In this document: positions 7,172-13,932 of the stretch, piece by piece
Numbering within the stretch: the first letter of the stretch is position 1
How the letters are laid out: each line of letters begins with the position of its first letter
From: Candidatus Woesearchaeota archaeon
GTDB lineage: Archaea > Nanobdellota > Nanobdellia > SCGC-AAA011-G17 > GW2011-AR17
Length of the DNA stretch: 19,574 nucleotides
Direction: 5' to 3'
Assembly (NCBI GenBank): GCA_003694495.1
Contig: RFJO01000021.1
Location: 1 to 19,574 of the forward strand
Program-made: the position numbers and the translations under genes
The notes under the pieces: model-generated
Databases searched by the model: none
Seen by the model: the letters and a program-made list of their open reading frames with translations, nothing else
Told to the model about the DNA's origin: nothing

Positions 7172-7625
7172 CTTCAAATAAGTTAATGTTATGTGCAGGT
7201 CCCAAACCCTTAAAACCGTCGCTAAAACTGCTATTGTTTACCTTATTACTTCTACCACTATTTAAAATTATTGCAGGAAAGCCGTAATTGTTGGTTTTTG
7301 TATAATCTATTATGTCTTGGTTTAAATGAAAATCGTCGTGGCCGGAATAATCATAGCGTTCTGTTAAACCGTAATTATTCAGCTCAGGGTCGCCTGTCAT
7401 TTCGCCTAAATTATATTGTTGTTCAATACAACCAATATTGCCTGGAACAAAATTGCTTTCAGAACCAATGCCGCGGTAACTGTTGTTAACTGTGTGAGAC
7501 TGAATTTCCCAAGGCGACAGTATCGGGCCAGCATTGTTAGGACCGCCGACCGGGCCGCTATACAACACGTTTGCGTCCTCGTATAAGTCTATAGATTCAT
7601 TTTCTAAGATTTCGGTTAGTTTCAT
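7164..7625 (-). CDS. SGPVGG-family small protein, paralogue B
   Basis: Unrecognised 153-residue paralogue of the 6212-6619 product. Its N-terminus matches best: DLYEDA, LYSGPVGG at residues 21-28, PILSPW, EIQS.TVN..YR. A second short match is YSGHDD further on, and both proteins end acidic (here NLFEDD). The remaining C-terminal part is Asn/Gly/Ser-rich, differs from paralogue A and is probably disordered. There is no signal peptide and no membrane segment; a single cysteine lies in NIGCIEQQ. The ATG at 7625 has no ribosome binding site but a TATA-like box about 28 nt upstream, so the message is probably leaderless. Its stop overlaps the start of the 160-aa gene. A conserved N-terminal module on variable C-termini suggests recognition by a shared partner (inference). 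Confidence 0.8.
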   Translation of the reverse strand: MKLTEILENESIDLYEDANVLYSGPVGGPNNAGPILSPWEIQSHTVNNSYRGIGSESNFVPGNIGCIEQQYNLGEMTGDPELNNYGLTERYDYSGHDDFHLNQDIIDYTKTNNYGFPAIILNSGRSNKVNNSSFSDGFKGLGPAHNINLFEDD

Positions 7626-7647
7626 TTTAATGCAAATAATCCAATAA

Positions 7648-7658
7648 AGATTAAATTG
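7648..7658 (-). promoter_or_regulatory. TATA-like box for the 7625-to-6689 unit
   Basis: The minus strand reads CCAATTTAATC, centred about 28 nt before the ATG at 7625, fitting a leaderless start. Beside it, 7664-7689 is an almost pure A/T run with near-palindromic ATATAA/TTATAT pieces between this promoter and the divergent one at 7690-7702; it might be a regulator site or simply AT-rich promoter DNA. Confidence 0.4.
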
Positions 7659-7689
7659 GTTTTACATATAAATTATATAATTGTATATA

Positions 7690-7702
7690 AAAAGTTAAAT
7701 AC
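7690..7702 (+). promoter_or_regulatory. TATA-like box for the Mth938-like gene
   Basis: AAAAGTTAAATAC is centred about 27 nt before the ATG at 7724, consistent with a leaderless transcript. Confidence 0.5.
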
Positions 7703-7723
7703 CCTAAAAACCATTATAATAAT

Positions 7724-8062
7724 ATGATTGACAGCTACGAGTTCGGTAAAATTGTTGTTGACGGCAAACATTATGAACATGATGTTATAATTTTTAACGA
7801 CCGTGTAAAATCAGACTGGTGGAGGAAAGAAAGTCATAAGCTTTTAATTGAAGATATAAAGGAAGTCCTTAAACAAAAAATAAAAACTTTAATTATCGGT
7901 ACTGGCCATGATGCAATGATGCAAGTTGATAAAGAAATGTACGATTATTGCGATGATAACGGGATAAATTTGGTTGTTTTGCCAACGGGTGAAGCTGTTA
8001 AAGTTTATAACAAAACCTATCTTGAGGAAGGTGTTGTGGCAGCATTGCACCTTACCTGCTAA
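7724..8062 (+). CDS. Mth938/NDUFAF3-like (DUF498) domain protein
   Basis: A 112-residue single-domain protein of the Mth938-like family, which includes mitochondrial complex I assembly factor NDUFAF3 and many small archaeal and bacterial proteins of unknown biochemical activity. The match rests on the order of features: a beta-rich start with YEFGKIVVDGKHYEHDVII, the glycine turn LIIGTGHDAMM, a NGINLVVLPTGEAVKVYN segment, and the ending YLEEGVVAALHLTC, where the family has a typical N...L.EGR.VAA.LH tail. It is soluble and compact, with no membrane segment. It is divergent from the SGPVGG block and sits 41 nt ahead of elp3, which has its own TATA-like box. The role in this organism is unknown. 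Confidence 0.85.
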   Translation: MIDSYEFGKIVVDGKHYEHDVIIFNDRVKSDWWRKESHKLLIEDIKEVLKQKIKTLIIGTGHDAMMQVDKEMYDYCDDNGINLVVLPTGEAVKVYNKTYLEEGVVAALHLTC

Positions 8063-8071
8063 AAACACAAT

Positions 8072-8084
8072 AGTTATATAATAC
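8072..8084 (+). promoter_or_regulatory. TATA-like box that sets the elp3 start
   Basis: AGTTATATAATAC is centred about 27 nt before the ATG at 8104. That spacing supports the ATG, read leaderless, over an in-frame TTG at 8092 that lies only about 14 nt from the box. Confidence 0.55.
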
Positions 8085-8103
8085 CTCTAATTTGTTGCTC
8101 CTT

Positions 8104-9771
8104 ATGGAAAAAGTCTGTAAAGCCATAATCAAAGAAATAATCGAAAATAATCTTGACATAGATAAAGCTAGGAGAAAGTTTTGCAGGGAGTATAATCCTA
8201 AGTTTTTTCCATCTTATATACAGATATTAACTTATGCAAACAATGAAGAGTATAAAAAGCTTAAGCATGTTAAGACAAAGCCTACAAGGACATTGTCAGG
8301 GGTGACGCCTATCGCGATAATGACTAAGCCAATGAAATGCCCGCACGGCAAGTGTACAATCTGTCCTGGAGGCATTGGCTCAGTGTTCGGAGATATACCG
8401 CAAAGTTATACCGGCAAAGAACCTGCAACTATGAGAGCAATCAGGAACAATTACGACCCTTACCTGCAAGTGTTTAACAGGCTTGAACAATACATACTCC
8501 TAAACCAAACTATAGAGAAAGTGGAACTGATAATCATGGGCGGGACTTTCCTTGCTGCTGACAAAAAATATCAGGAAGAGTTTGTTGCTTATGCATTAAA
8601 AGCAATGAACGATTTCGGGGAAATGTTTTTTATGAAAGAATTTGATTTTGTTAAGTTTAAAAAATTCTTTGAACTTCCAGCCAAGTTAAATGATAAGCAA
8701 AGAGAAGATAAAGTTAAACAAAAAATCCTTAACCTGAAAGGTGTTGCCAAGCTTGAAAAGGAAAAGAAAAGGAATGAAAAAAGTTTTGTAAGATGCGTGG
8801 CAATGGCTATAGAAACCCGGCCGGATTATGGCATGCTTGAGCACGGCAATGAAGCTTTAAAGTTAGGGTGCACAAGGATTGAGGTTGGGGTGCAGTCGGT
8901 CTTTAATGATGTTCTGGATAAGATAAATAGAGGACATAGTGTCACTGATACTGTTAAGTCTATACAAATCTTGAAAGATCTCGGGTTTAAGCTTACCTTC
9001 CATTACATGATAGGGTTGCCCGGTTCTAACCCTGAAAAAGATTATGAAGGGTTAACTAAATTGTTCAGCGATGAAAGGTTTAAGCCGGACATGCTTAAGA
9101 TTTACCCGTGCTCGGTAATGCCCGGAACAAAGTTGTATGATGAATGGAAACAAGGCAAGTATAAAGAGCTTGACAAGGAAGAGACAATAAAAATGCTTGC
9201 AAAGTTTAAACACAATGTGCCAAGGTATTGCAGAATATCAAGGTTGATGAGGGATATTCCAACTAAAGTTACCTCTGCAGGGGTAGGGTTGACTAACTTA
9301 AGGCAGGAAGTTTTGAAGTATATGGCTGAACACGGCATGAAGTGTAACTGTATAAGGTGCAGCGAAGTCGGGCACAGGAGTGTGGAAAACCTTAACCCTA
9401 AACTTCACGTGATTGAGTACAATGCTTCCCAAGGCAAAGAGTTTTTCATATACTACGGTGATGAAAATGTTATCATTGGCTATTGCAGGCTAAGGCTGCC
9501 TTACCAGTTCTTAAGAAAAGAAATTACTGAACATAGCGCAATAGTGAGAGAACTTCATGTTTACGGAGAAGCGTTAAGGTTGAACGAAAAAAATGATGAT
9601 TCTTACCAACATAAAGGCGTGGGCAAAATGTTGATGAAAAAAGCTGAAGAAATTGCGTTGAAAAATAATAAGAAAAAAGTTTTGGTGATCTCAGGCATAG
9701 GAGTAAAAGAATATTACAGAAAGCTAGGCTATAAGGATGACGGGGTGTATGTTTCTAAAACCTTTTCCTGA
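8104..9771 (+). CDS. elp3: tRNA uridine(34) acetyltransferase Elp3
   Basis: Archaeal Elp3 uses a radical SAM domain and a GNAT acetyl-CoA domain to modify wobble uridine 34 of tRNA (first step of the cm5U family). Counting from the ATG at 8104 gives 555 residues, the family's usual length. The Fe-S motif CPHGKCTIC (C79, C84, C87) lies in the typical Elp3 context, followed by PGG and the IETRPDYG segment in the barrel. The C-terminal GNAT domain has the acetyl-CoA loop QHKGVGK (residues 502-508) and ends in a GVKEYYRKLGY block. Archaeal Elp3 works without the full eukaryotic Elongator. The last 17 nt overlap the convergent surface protein gene. Start chosen from TATA spacing; some callers would use the TTG at 8092. 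Confidence 0.96.
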   Translation: MEKVCKAIIKEIIENNLDIDKARRKFCREYNPKFFPSYIQILTYANNEEYKKLKHVKTKPTRTLSGVTPIAIMTKPMKCPHGKCTICPGGIGSVFGDIPQSYTGKEPATMRAIRNNYDPYLQVFNRLEQYILLNQTIEKVELIIMGGTFLAADKKYQEEFVAYALKAMNDFGEMFFMKEFDFVKFKKFFELPAKLNDKQREDKVKQKILNLKGVAKLEKEKKRNEKSFVRCVAMAIETRPDYGMLEHGNEALKLGCTRIEVGVQSVFNDVLDKINRGHSVTDTVKSIQILKDLGFKLTFHYMIGLPGSNPEKDYEGLTKLFSDERFKPDMLKIYPCSVMPGTKLYDEWKQGKYKELDKEETIKMLAKFKHNVPRYCRISRLMRDIPTKVTSAGVGLTNLRQEVLKYMAEHGMKCNCIRCSEVGHRSVENLNPKLHVIEYNASQGKEFFIYYGDENVIIGYCRLRLPYQFLRKEITEHSAIVRELHVYGEALRLNEKNDDSYQHKGVGKMLMKKAEEIALKNNKKKVLVISGIGVKEYYRKLGYKDDGVYVSKTFS

Positions 9772-11779
9772 ACGCGTAAAATCCTGTGATTAGTACTAAA
9801 ACTCCTACTATATTTGCCCAACTAAATACAGGGAACGCTTCTTCTTCAATGCAAGCCTTAAACGATGTTGGAGGTGGGCAAGCTAAATATTCTCCCGCCT
9901 CAGGAGATTTAGTACAACAGGGAGCAGGGTAATTTGCACAATCTCTTACAAACCTGTACTGGCCGTAACCTTTGTCAGGTACATCAGTACACTCTGACCA
10001 TAATTCATCAGGACAGTCCCAGGCTGCGGCTGTGCACTCGCTGAAATAGTTTACATCTTCACCTTCTTCGCCAGGGATGTATGTATCTAAACAATCTGGG
10101 ACACCGTCACAGTCGCTATCTACAAACGGAGGACCTTGCCTTGTAATATCTGTTGGGTCTAAAGGAGATGCATCACATGCATTGGGGTCATTGATTAAAC
10201 ATTCTTCTGGACTTTTAACAATAACTGGTTCTGAATCATCAACCGGGTTTCCGTTGGTTACAGTTGTTTGAAAAAATATTTCACTACCTGCGTAAGGTGT
10301 TGTGTCGGCGATTTTATCTGTAGCAGCAAAATATAAACCTGAGCCATCATCATACACAAAATTTACATTGTCAACAATAGGCTCACCGCCGTCTACTACA
10401 ATAGAAAATGTAACGTCGTTACCTGCACAATCTTGGCTGACTAGCAAGGGATAAATAGGCATGCCGGCAGCAACTTCTGTTACATCAGTATTTTGACCAT
10501 CTGTCCAGGTTACTAAATCAACTGTGCATAACGGTGCAGGCTGGCATGTACCCCCATCACAATTGTTGCTTTGACAATCTTCATTAACAGAACATGACTT
10601 ACTATCAGCACAACCGCTACAAATTGAACCGCCGCAGTCAACGTCTGTTTCGTCGCCGTCTTGAACACCATTGCTGCATTGCGGAGCAGGTGCCTGGCAA
10701 ACGTTTGACTGACAATCGTTGCTTTGACAATCTGAGTTAACTGAACATGATTGGCCGTCGGCGCAAGCGTTACAAGTTGAACCGCCACAGTCAACGTCTG
10801 TTTCGTCCTGGTTTTTTATGCCGTCTGAACATGTTGCAGCCACGCAAACGCCACCCTGACAATTCAAGCTTTGACAATCATTGCCAATAACACAAGATTT
10901 GCCGTCTGCACATTTGGAAGTTGCACGACAATTATCGCCGCCACAGTCAACGTCAGTTTCCAAATTATTCAAATAACCATCTGAACATGTGGCATCTACC
11001 ACGGTTACTGGCGCAGTTGCACTACATCCGTCACCTTGAACACATTCATATGATGCTTTACATGTATTAGTATTACAACTACCCGAAGGACACATGCAAT
11101 CTGATAATGAGCAACCAGAATCAAGTTGACCAAAACAAGATGTAGAACTTTCACGATAACTTTTACATTTGTCACTAACATAACTAAGGCTTTGAGGGTC
11201 AACTAGTGAACCGTCTAATGGGTTTGCAACAAGAGAACCATCAGCCCTACCCACAGATGTACAATATGCCTTGTCAAGAGTACCAGTGCCTTTTTCAATA
11301 CAACTTATCGTATCGCTGCTATAATCTACTGAAACAGGACAAGGCCCACCACTAACCTTCGGGCCGGTGGTTGCACACCTGCCATTATTAACATCCTTAG
11401 ACGAACTGTAAACACCGCCCTTTGGCTCTGCATCTACAACGTATTGAACAAGCTTAGTATAACCAGATTCTGTGTGGATGTCTGCATCAGGCTGGCATTT
11501 GCCATCAATCAACAAGCCACAAGTACCAGCATCATAACAACATGCAGGATAACCGCCTGCTTCCGGACATCTCCCTAAAACACCATCCGGCCAAACTATT
11601 GATAAGGGATCAAAACAATCTTGAGGGCACGTGGCTTTAGTTTCGCCACAGGCACAATCCCCATTTCCACAGACTTCTATGTCACATGGATCTGGCGGAG
11701 TAGGAAGCGCAGCTGCCAAACCAACTAAACTAAAAACTAAAATTAGTAAAATTAAAACATTGAAAACACTCTTTTTCAT
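9755..11779 (-). CDS. Secreted Cys-rich repeat protein with C-terminal membrane anchor
   Basis: A 674-residue surface protein. Residues 1-26 are a signal peptide (MKK, then a long hydrophobic core ending AAAL). Near the N-terminus is a VCGNGDCACGETKATCPQDC unit. Residues 265-312, 317-361 and 368-412 are three copies of a Cys-rich unit (C[SA][DN]G..N..ETDVDCGG..C...C.DG.SC....DCQS..C....C), a pattern known from secreted proteins of several phyla. After a beta-type segment comes a thrombospondin type 3-like calcium motif, DSDCDGVPDCLD (555-566). The C-terminus is one membrane helix (about 651-669) with a short basic tail RKRF, so most of the protein faces outside. Dozens of cysteines imply oxidative folding. 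A GAGGTAG element fixes the ATG. A role in adhesion or the cell envelope is plausible but unproven. Confidence 0.9.
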   Translation of the reverse strand: MKKSVFNVLILLILVFSLVGLAAALPTPPDPCDIEVCGNGDCACGETKATCPQDCFDPLSIVWPDGVLGRCPEAGGYPACCYDAGTCGLLIDGKCQPDADIHTESGYTKLVQYVVDAEPKGGVYSSSKDVNNGRCATTGPKVSGGPCPVSVDYSSDTISCIEKGTGTLDKAYCTSVGRADGSLVANPLDGSLVDPQSLSYVSDKCKSYRESSTSCFGQLDSGCSLSDCMCPSGSCNTNTCKASYECVQGDGCSATAPVTVVDATCSDGYLNNLETDVDCGGDNCRATSKCADGKSCVIGNDCQSLNCQGGVCVAATCSDGIKNQDETDVDCGGSTCNACADGQSCSVNSDCQSNDCQSNVCQAPAPQCSNGVQDGDETDVDCGGSICSGCADSKSCSVNEDCQSNNCDGGTCQPAPLCTVDLVTWTDGQNTDVTEVAAGMPIYPLLVSQDCAGNDVTFSIVVDGGEPIVDNVNFVYDDGSGLYFAATDKIADTTPYAGSEIFFQTTVTNGNPVDDSEPVIVKSPEECLINDPNACDASPLDPTDITRQGPPFVDSDCDGVPDCLDTYIPGEEGEDVNYFSECTAAAWDCPDELWSECTDVPDKGYGQYRFVRDCANYPAPCCTKSPEAGEYLACPPPTSFKACIEEEAFPVFSWANIVGVLVLITGFYAFRKRF
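10544..10987 (-). repeat. Three tandem Cys-rich repeats encoded in the surface protein
   Basis: Coding repeats of about 45-48 residues at 10844-10987, 10697-10831 and 10544-10678. Each contains ETDVDCGG followed by a regular cysteine ladder. The second and third are closest, also in DNA: the stretch encoding ETDVDCGG is nearly identical in both. This points to in-gene duplication, and the unit number may vary between strains. Confidence 0.85.
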
Positions 11780-11784
11780 TTAGT

Positions 11785-11791
11785 CTACCTC
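11785..11791 (-). promoter_or_regulatory. Shine-Dalgarno of the surface protein gene
   Basis: The minus strand reads GAGGTAG shortly before the ATG at 11779. With the TATA-like box ACTTTAAATATGG at 11818-11830 this predicts a leader of about 20 nt. Confidence 0.65.
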
Positions 11792-11817
11792 TTTTTCATT
11801 TTACTTAAAAGCACTAC

Positions 11818-11830
11818 CCATATTTAAAGT
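11818..11830 (-). promoter_or_regulatory. TATA-like box for the surface protein gene
   Basis: The minus strand reads ACTTTAAATATGG, about 40-50 nt before the ATG. The divergent gap 11780-11956 holds this promoter and the one for the L21e unit; I see no RNA gene in it. Confidence 0.5.
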
Positions 11831-11918
11831 TTTTTAACAAAATTTACCTGCCTATAAACATAACTAACAAATTTTGGTATATATTAGCCAATTTTAACAA
11901 AAAATCACTCAACAGAAA

Positions 11919-11930
11919 CATATTTAAAAT
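11919..11930 (+). promoter_or_regulatory. TATA-like box for the 100-aa/L21e/Rpo4/DUF655 unit
   Basis: CATATTTAAAAT is centred about 32 nt before the ATG at 11957, predicting a very short leader. Confidence 0.5.
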
Positions 11931-11956
11931 CCAAAATTATTAATTATTACTGAAAA

Positions 11957-12259
11957 ATGATAGAAATAGGTGAAAAAATTAAGCTTGAAGGGTTTGAAGA
12001 TATTGAACCTGCAGCCGTAATTGTTATGAAAAAAATGATTGGATCTTTTGTAAGGAAATTTTATGAAGAGCATGGAGAGTTTGAACATTTTAAGATTGCA
12101 AAAGTAAACAATGAAATTGTTTCTGAACTATTTTATAACAACCAAAAAATCTTAAAAAAAGCTGAAACAAGCAACTTATTCTTTTCTTTGGCTGATGCGC
12201 TTGAACAAACCAAAAAGTTTATAAACAGCCCTGATTTCCACATAGGAAAGAAGGTATGA
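11957..12259 (+). CDS. Hypothetical 100-aa protein leading the L21e unit
   Basis: I do not recognise this product with certainty. It has a beta-type start (MIEIGEKIKLEGF), a helix with KKMIGSFVRKFYEEHG, a second beta region (FEHFKIAKVN), and a C-terminal helix (SLADALEQTKKFI), an alpha/beta arrangement like small dimeric or RNA-binding domains. No cysteines, no signal peptide. It is first in a four-gene unit, 4 nt ahead of L21e, so a role linked to translation or ribosome assembly is a reasonable guess from position only. A weak resemblance to the polyhydroxyalkanoate-system small protein fold is possible but not something I can establish by eye. Confidence 0.75.
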   Translation: MIEIGEKIKLEGFEDIEPAAVIVMKKMIGSFVRKFYEEHGEFEHFKIAKVNNEIVSELFYNNQKILKKAETSNLFFSLADALEQTKKFINSPDFHIGKKV

Positions 12260-12263
12260 TAAA

Positions 12264-12554
12264 ATGGTAACCAGAATTGGCGGTTTCAGGAGAAAAACTA
12301 GGTCAAAACTTAGAAAGAACATTAGGCAACGAGGAAAAATCAGCCTGAGCAATTATTTTAAACAATATGATATAGGCGCAAAAGTAATACTTGTAGGAGA
12401 ACCCGCTGTCCATAAAGGAATGTTTTTCCCAAGATTTAAGGGTAAAGCAGGAGTTGTAACAGGCAAGCAGGGTTCGTGTTATAATGTTGAAATTAAAGAC
12501 GGAAAAAAAGTTAAAACTTTGATAGTACACCCAGTTCATTTGAGGGAGAGGTAA
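12264..12554 (+). CDS. rpl21e: Large ribosomal subunit protein L21e
   Basis: L21e is a 50S protein of archaea and eukaryotes with an SH3-like barrel. The 96-residue product has the normal archaeal length and landmarks: a very basic start (GGFRRKTRSKLRK), the segment VHKGMFFPRFKGKAGVV, and the ending VHPVHLRER. An AGGT ribosome binding element precedes the ATG. The following rpo4 ATG starts 1 nt after its stop, so a ribosome binding site for rpo4 is built into the last codons of rpl21e (GAGAGG). This gene order, L21e-Rpo4-DUF655, is conserved in many archaea, which supports each call. Confidence 0.96.
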   Translation: MVTRIGGFRRKTRSKLRKNIRQRGKISLSNYFKQYDIGAKVILVGEPAVHKGMFFPRFKGKAGVVTGKQGSCYNVEIKDGKKVKTLIVHPVHLRER

Positions 12555-12555
12555 A

Positions 12556-12888
12556 ATGCCAGATTATGAAATTGTAAACGAAAAACCAGTAACATTAGTT
12601 GAAGTTAAAGAACTACTTAAAACTGTTGAAAAAAGAGACACAGAACTTACATTCAGGGCTAACAAAACTAAAGAATATCTTGGATCATTCACTGACAAAA
12701 AACTTAAAGATGTGAAAGAACTTTACCAAAAGATTCAAGAACTTAACATTCCTCGACTTAAAGACAGGCATATCGTGAAGATTATTGACATACATCCTGT
12801 TGACATGGACAGCCTGAAAGCTGTGTTAAGTGCAGAAACTATTACATTAAAAGAGGAAGATTTAAAAAAAATACTAGCTATACTATAG
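12556..12888 (+). CDS. rpo4: DNA-directed RNA polymerase subunit Rpo4 (RpoF)
   Basis: Rpo4 pairs with Rpo7 to form the stalk of archaeal RNA polymerase (Rpb4/Rpb7 in eukaryotes), which aids open complex formation and binds nascent RNA. The 110-residue helical protein has a typical Rpo4 layout: a beta start (MPDYEIVNEKPVTLVEVKE), then a helical HRDC-like part ending RHIVKIIDIHPVDMDSLKAV and an acidic C-terminal helix. Length matches the family. It is embedded between rpl21e (1-nt gap) and the DUF655 gene (4-nt gap), the standard archaeal neighbourhood. Rpo7 is not in the window. Confidence 0.93.
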   Translation: MPDYEIVNEKPVTLVEVKELLKTVEKRDTELTFRANKTKEYLGSFTDKKLKDVKELYQKIQELNIPRLKDRHIVKIIDIHPVDMDSLKAVLSAETITLKEEDLKKILAIL

Positions 12889-12892
12889 AGCT

Positions 12893-13441
12893 ATGGGAAA
12901 GGAAGAACATGCAATCATATTGGATTTTTTGCCTCATGGATACCCTTTTGACACAAGGGCTATGCATAGGAAAACACCAATAGCTTTAGCTCTAGGAAAA
13001 GAACATTTCACGCTACTGGAACTTGTTCCAAAAAAAGATGTTACCCTACAACCCGGTGAAGAAATCTATATCGGCGAGGGCAAAAGGGATAAAGTCCATC
13101 ACATCGTTGGAAGAATCCCGTTCGAAAAACTTACAGAAACAGCTAAAGGTGAGCTGGAGTTTGTAGTGAAAGACCTCGTGGAAAAAAACAAGGATAAGTT
13201 TATAGATTTCTTTAACAAGTCCGGTGCAATAAGCATGAGAAGGCACCAGATTGAACTTTTGCCAGGGATAGGGAAAAAGCATATGTGGCAAATCCTTGAA
13301 GAAAGGAAAGAAAAACCTTTCGAAAGTTTTGAGGATTTGAAAAACAGGGTTAAGCTTTTGCCTGACCCGGAAAAGGCTGTAGTGAAAAGGATACTGATGG
13401 AAATAAAAGGCGAAGACAAGTACCGGCTTTTCATAAGATAG
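12893..13441 (+). CDS. DUF655 family putative nucleic-acid-binding protein
   Basis: An archaeal conserved protein of 182 residues. The N-terminal part (residues 1-95) is a small beta-barrel-like domain that starts HAIILDFLPHGYP and contains EEIYIGEGKRDKVHHIVGRI. The C-terminal part has a helix-hairpin-helix: IELLPGIGKKHMWQILEER (about 120-138) followed by FESFEDLKNRVKLLPDPE. Both elements suggest RNA or DNA binding. In many archaea DUF655 is followed by rsmA/ksgA (16S rRNA dimethyltransferase); here that gene is absent and the S13 operon begins 40 nt later. Its exact role has not been established to my knowledge. Confidence 0.92.
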   Translation: MGKEEHAIILDFLPHGYPFDTRAMHRKTPIALALGKEHFTLLELVPKKDVTLQPGEEIYIGEGKRDKVHHIVGRIPFEKLTETAKGELEFVVKDLVEKNKDKFIDFFNKSGAISMRRHQIELLPGIGKKHMWQILEERKEKPFESFEDLKNRVKLLPDPEKAVVKRILMEIKGEDKYRLFIR

Positions 13442-13448
13442 CCAAAAA

Positions 13449-13460
13449 GTATTTAAATAA
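13449..13460 (+). promoter_or_regulatory. TATA-like box for the S13-to-Rpo10 operon
   Basis: GTATTTAAATAA is centred about 28 nt before the rps13 ATG at 13482. It is the clearest promoter in the window and predicts a leaderless message for the eight-gene operon. Confidence 0.65.
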
Positions 13461-13481
13461 GATAAATTTCACAATTGAAAA

Positions 13482-13931
13482 ATGGCAGAAAAAGAACTAA
13501 AACCAATGGTAAGGTTGCTGAACTCTGACATAGAAGGCAACACTTCAGTTTACTTATCATTGCAAAAAATTAAAGGTGTAGGATTCTCAATGGCTAACGC
13601 TGTTTGTAATGTTCTTAAAATTGACAAAAATGAAAAAGTTGGATACCTTGAAGATAAAGATCTTGAAAAGATTGAAGACGTGCTGAAAAACCCTAAAAAT
13701 TATAACATAAAAAACTGGTTGTTAAACAGAAGGAAAGATTATGATACAGGGGAAGATAAGCATGTCGTAGAAGTTGATTTGAAACTGGCAAAAGATGATG
13801 ACCTTAAACGTCTTAAAATGATTAAGTCTTATAGAGGTATGAGGCACCAGGCTGGGTTACCAGTAAGGGGCCAGCGTACAAAGGCGCATTTCAGAAAAGG
13901 TACTGCACTAGGAGTTAAGAGGAAGAAGTAA
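13482..13931 (+). CDS. rps13: Small ribosomal subunit protein S13
   Basis: S13 sits in the head of the 30S subunit and contacts the P-site tRNA and the 50S (bridge B1). The 149-residue archaeal form has the N-terminal VRLLNSDIEG start, the helix-turn segment around KIKGVGFSMAN, and the conserved basic end MRHQAGLPVRGQRTKAHFRKG. The leaderless ATG lies 28 nt after a strong TATA-like box, and the gene is first in the operon. A GAGGAAG element in its last codons can serve as ribosome binding site for rps4, 1 nt downstream. Confidence 0.96.
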   Translation: MAEKELKPMVRLLNSDIEGNTSVYLSLQKIKGVGFSMANAVCNVLKIDKNEKVGYLEDKDLEKIEDVLKNPKNYNIKNWLLNRRKDYDTGEDKHVVEVDLKLAKDDDLKRLKMIKSYRGMRHQAGLPVRGQRTKAHFRKGTALGVKRKK

Positions 13932-13932
13932 A

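Noticed and set aside
7172..7177. TTG start for the 160-aa gene
   Set aside because: An ATG follows two codons later and still overlaps the upstream stop; no ribosome binding site favours the TTG. The same reasoning led me to ATG 5987 over TTG 5996 for the peptidase/nucleotidyltransferase gene.
6212..7625. SGPVGG proteins as RiPP precursors for the radical SAM/SPASM enzyme at 1-1051
   Set aside because: They lie more than 5 kb away behind bud32 and top6B-top6A, are much longer than usual precursors, and have no obvious short core peptide. Nothing in the sequence links the two loci.
8092..8103. TTG start for elp3 adding MLLL before the ATG
   Set aside because: The TATA-like box at 8072-8084 is too close to the TTG and at the normal leaderless distance from the ATG at 8104.
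10513..10794. Val/Ala-rich second frame within the Cys-rich repeats
   Set aside because: It is an overlapping frame created by the repeated coding DNA of the surface protein; no independent start signals.
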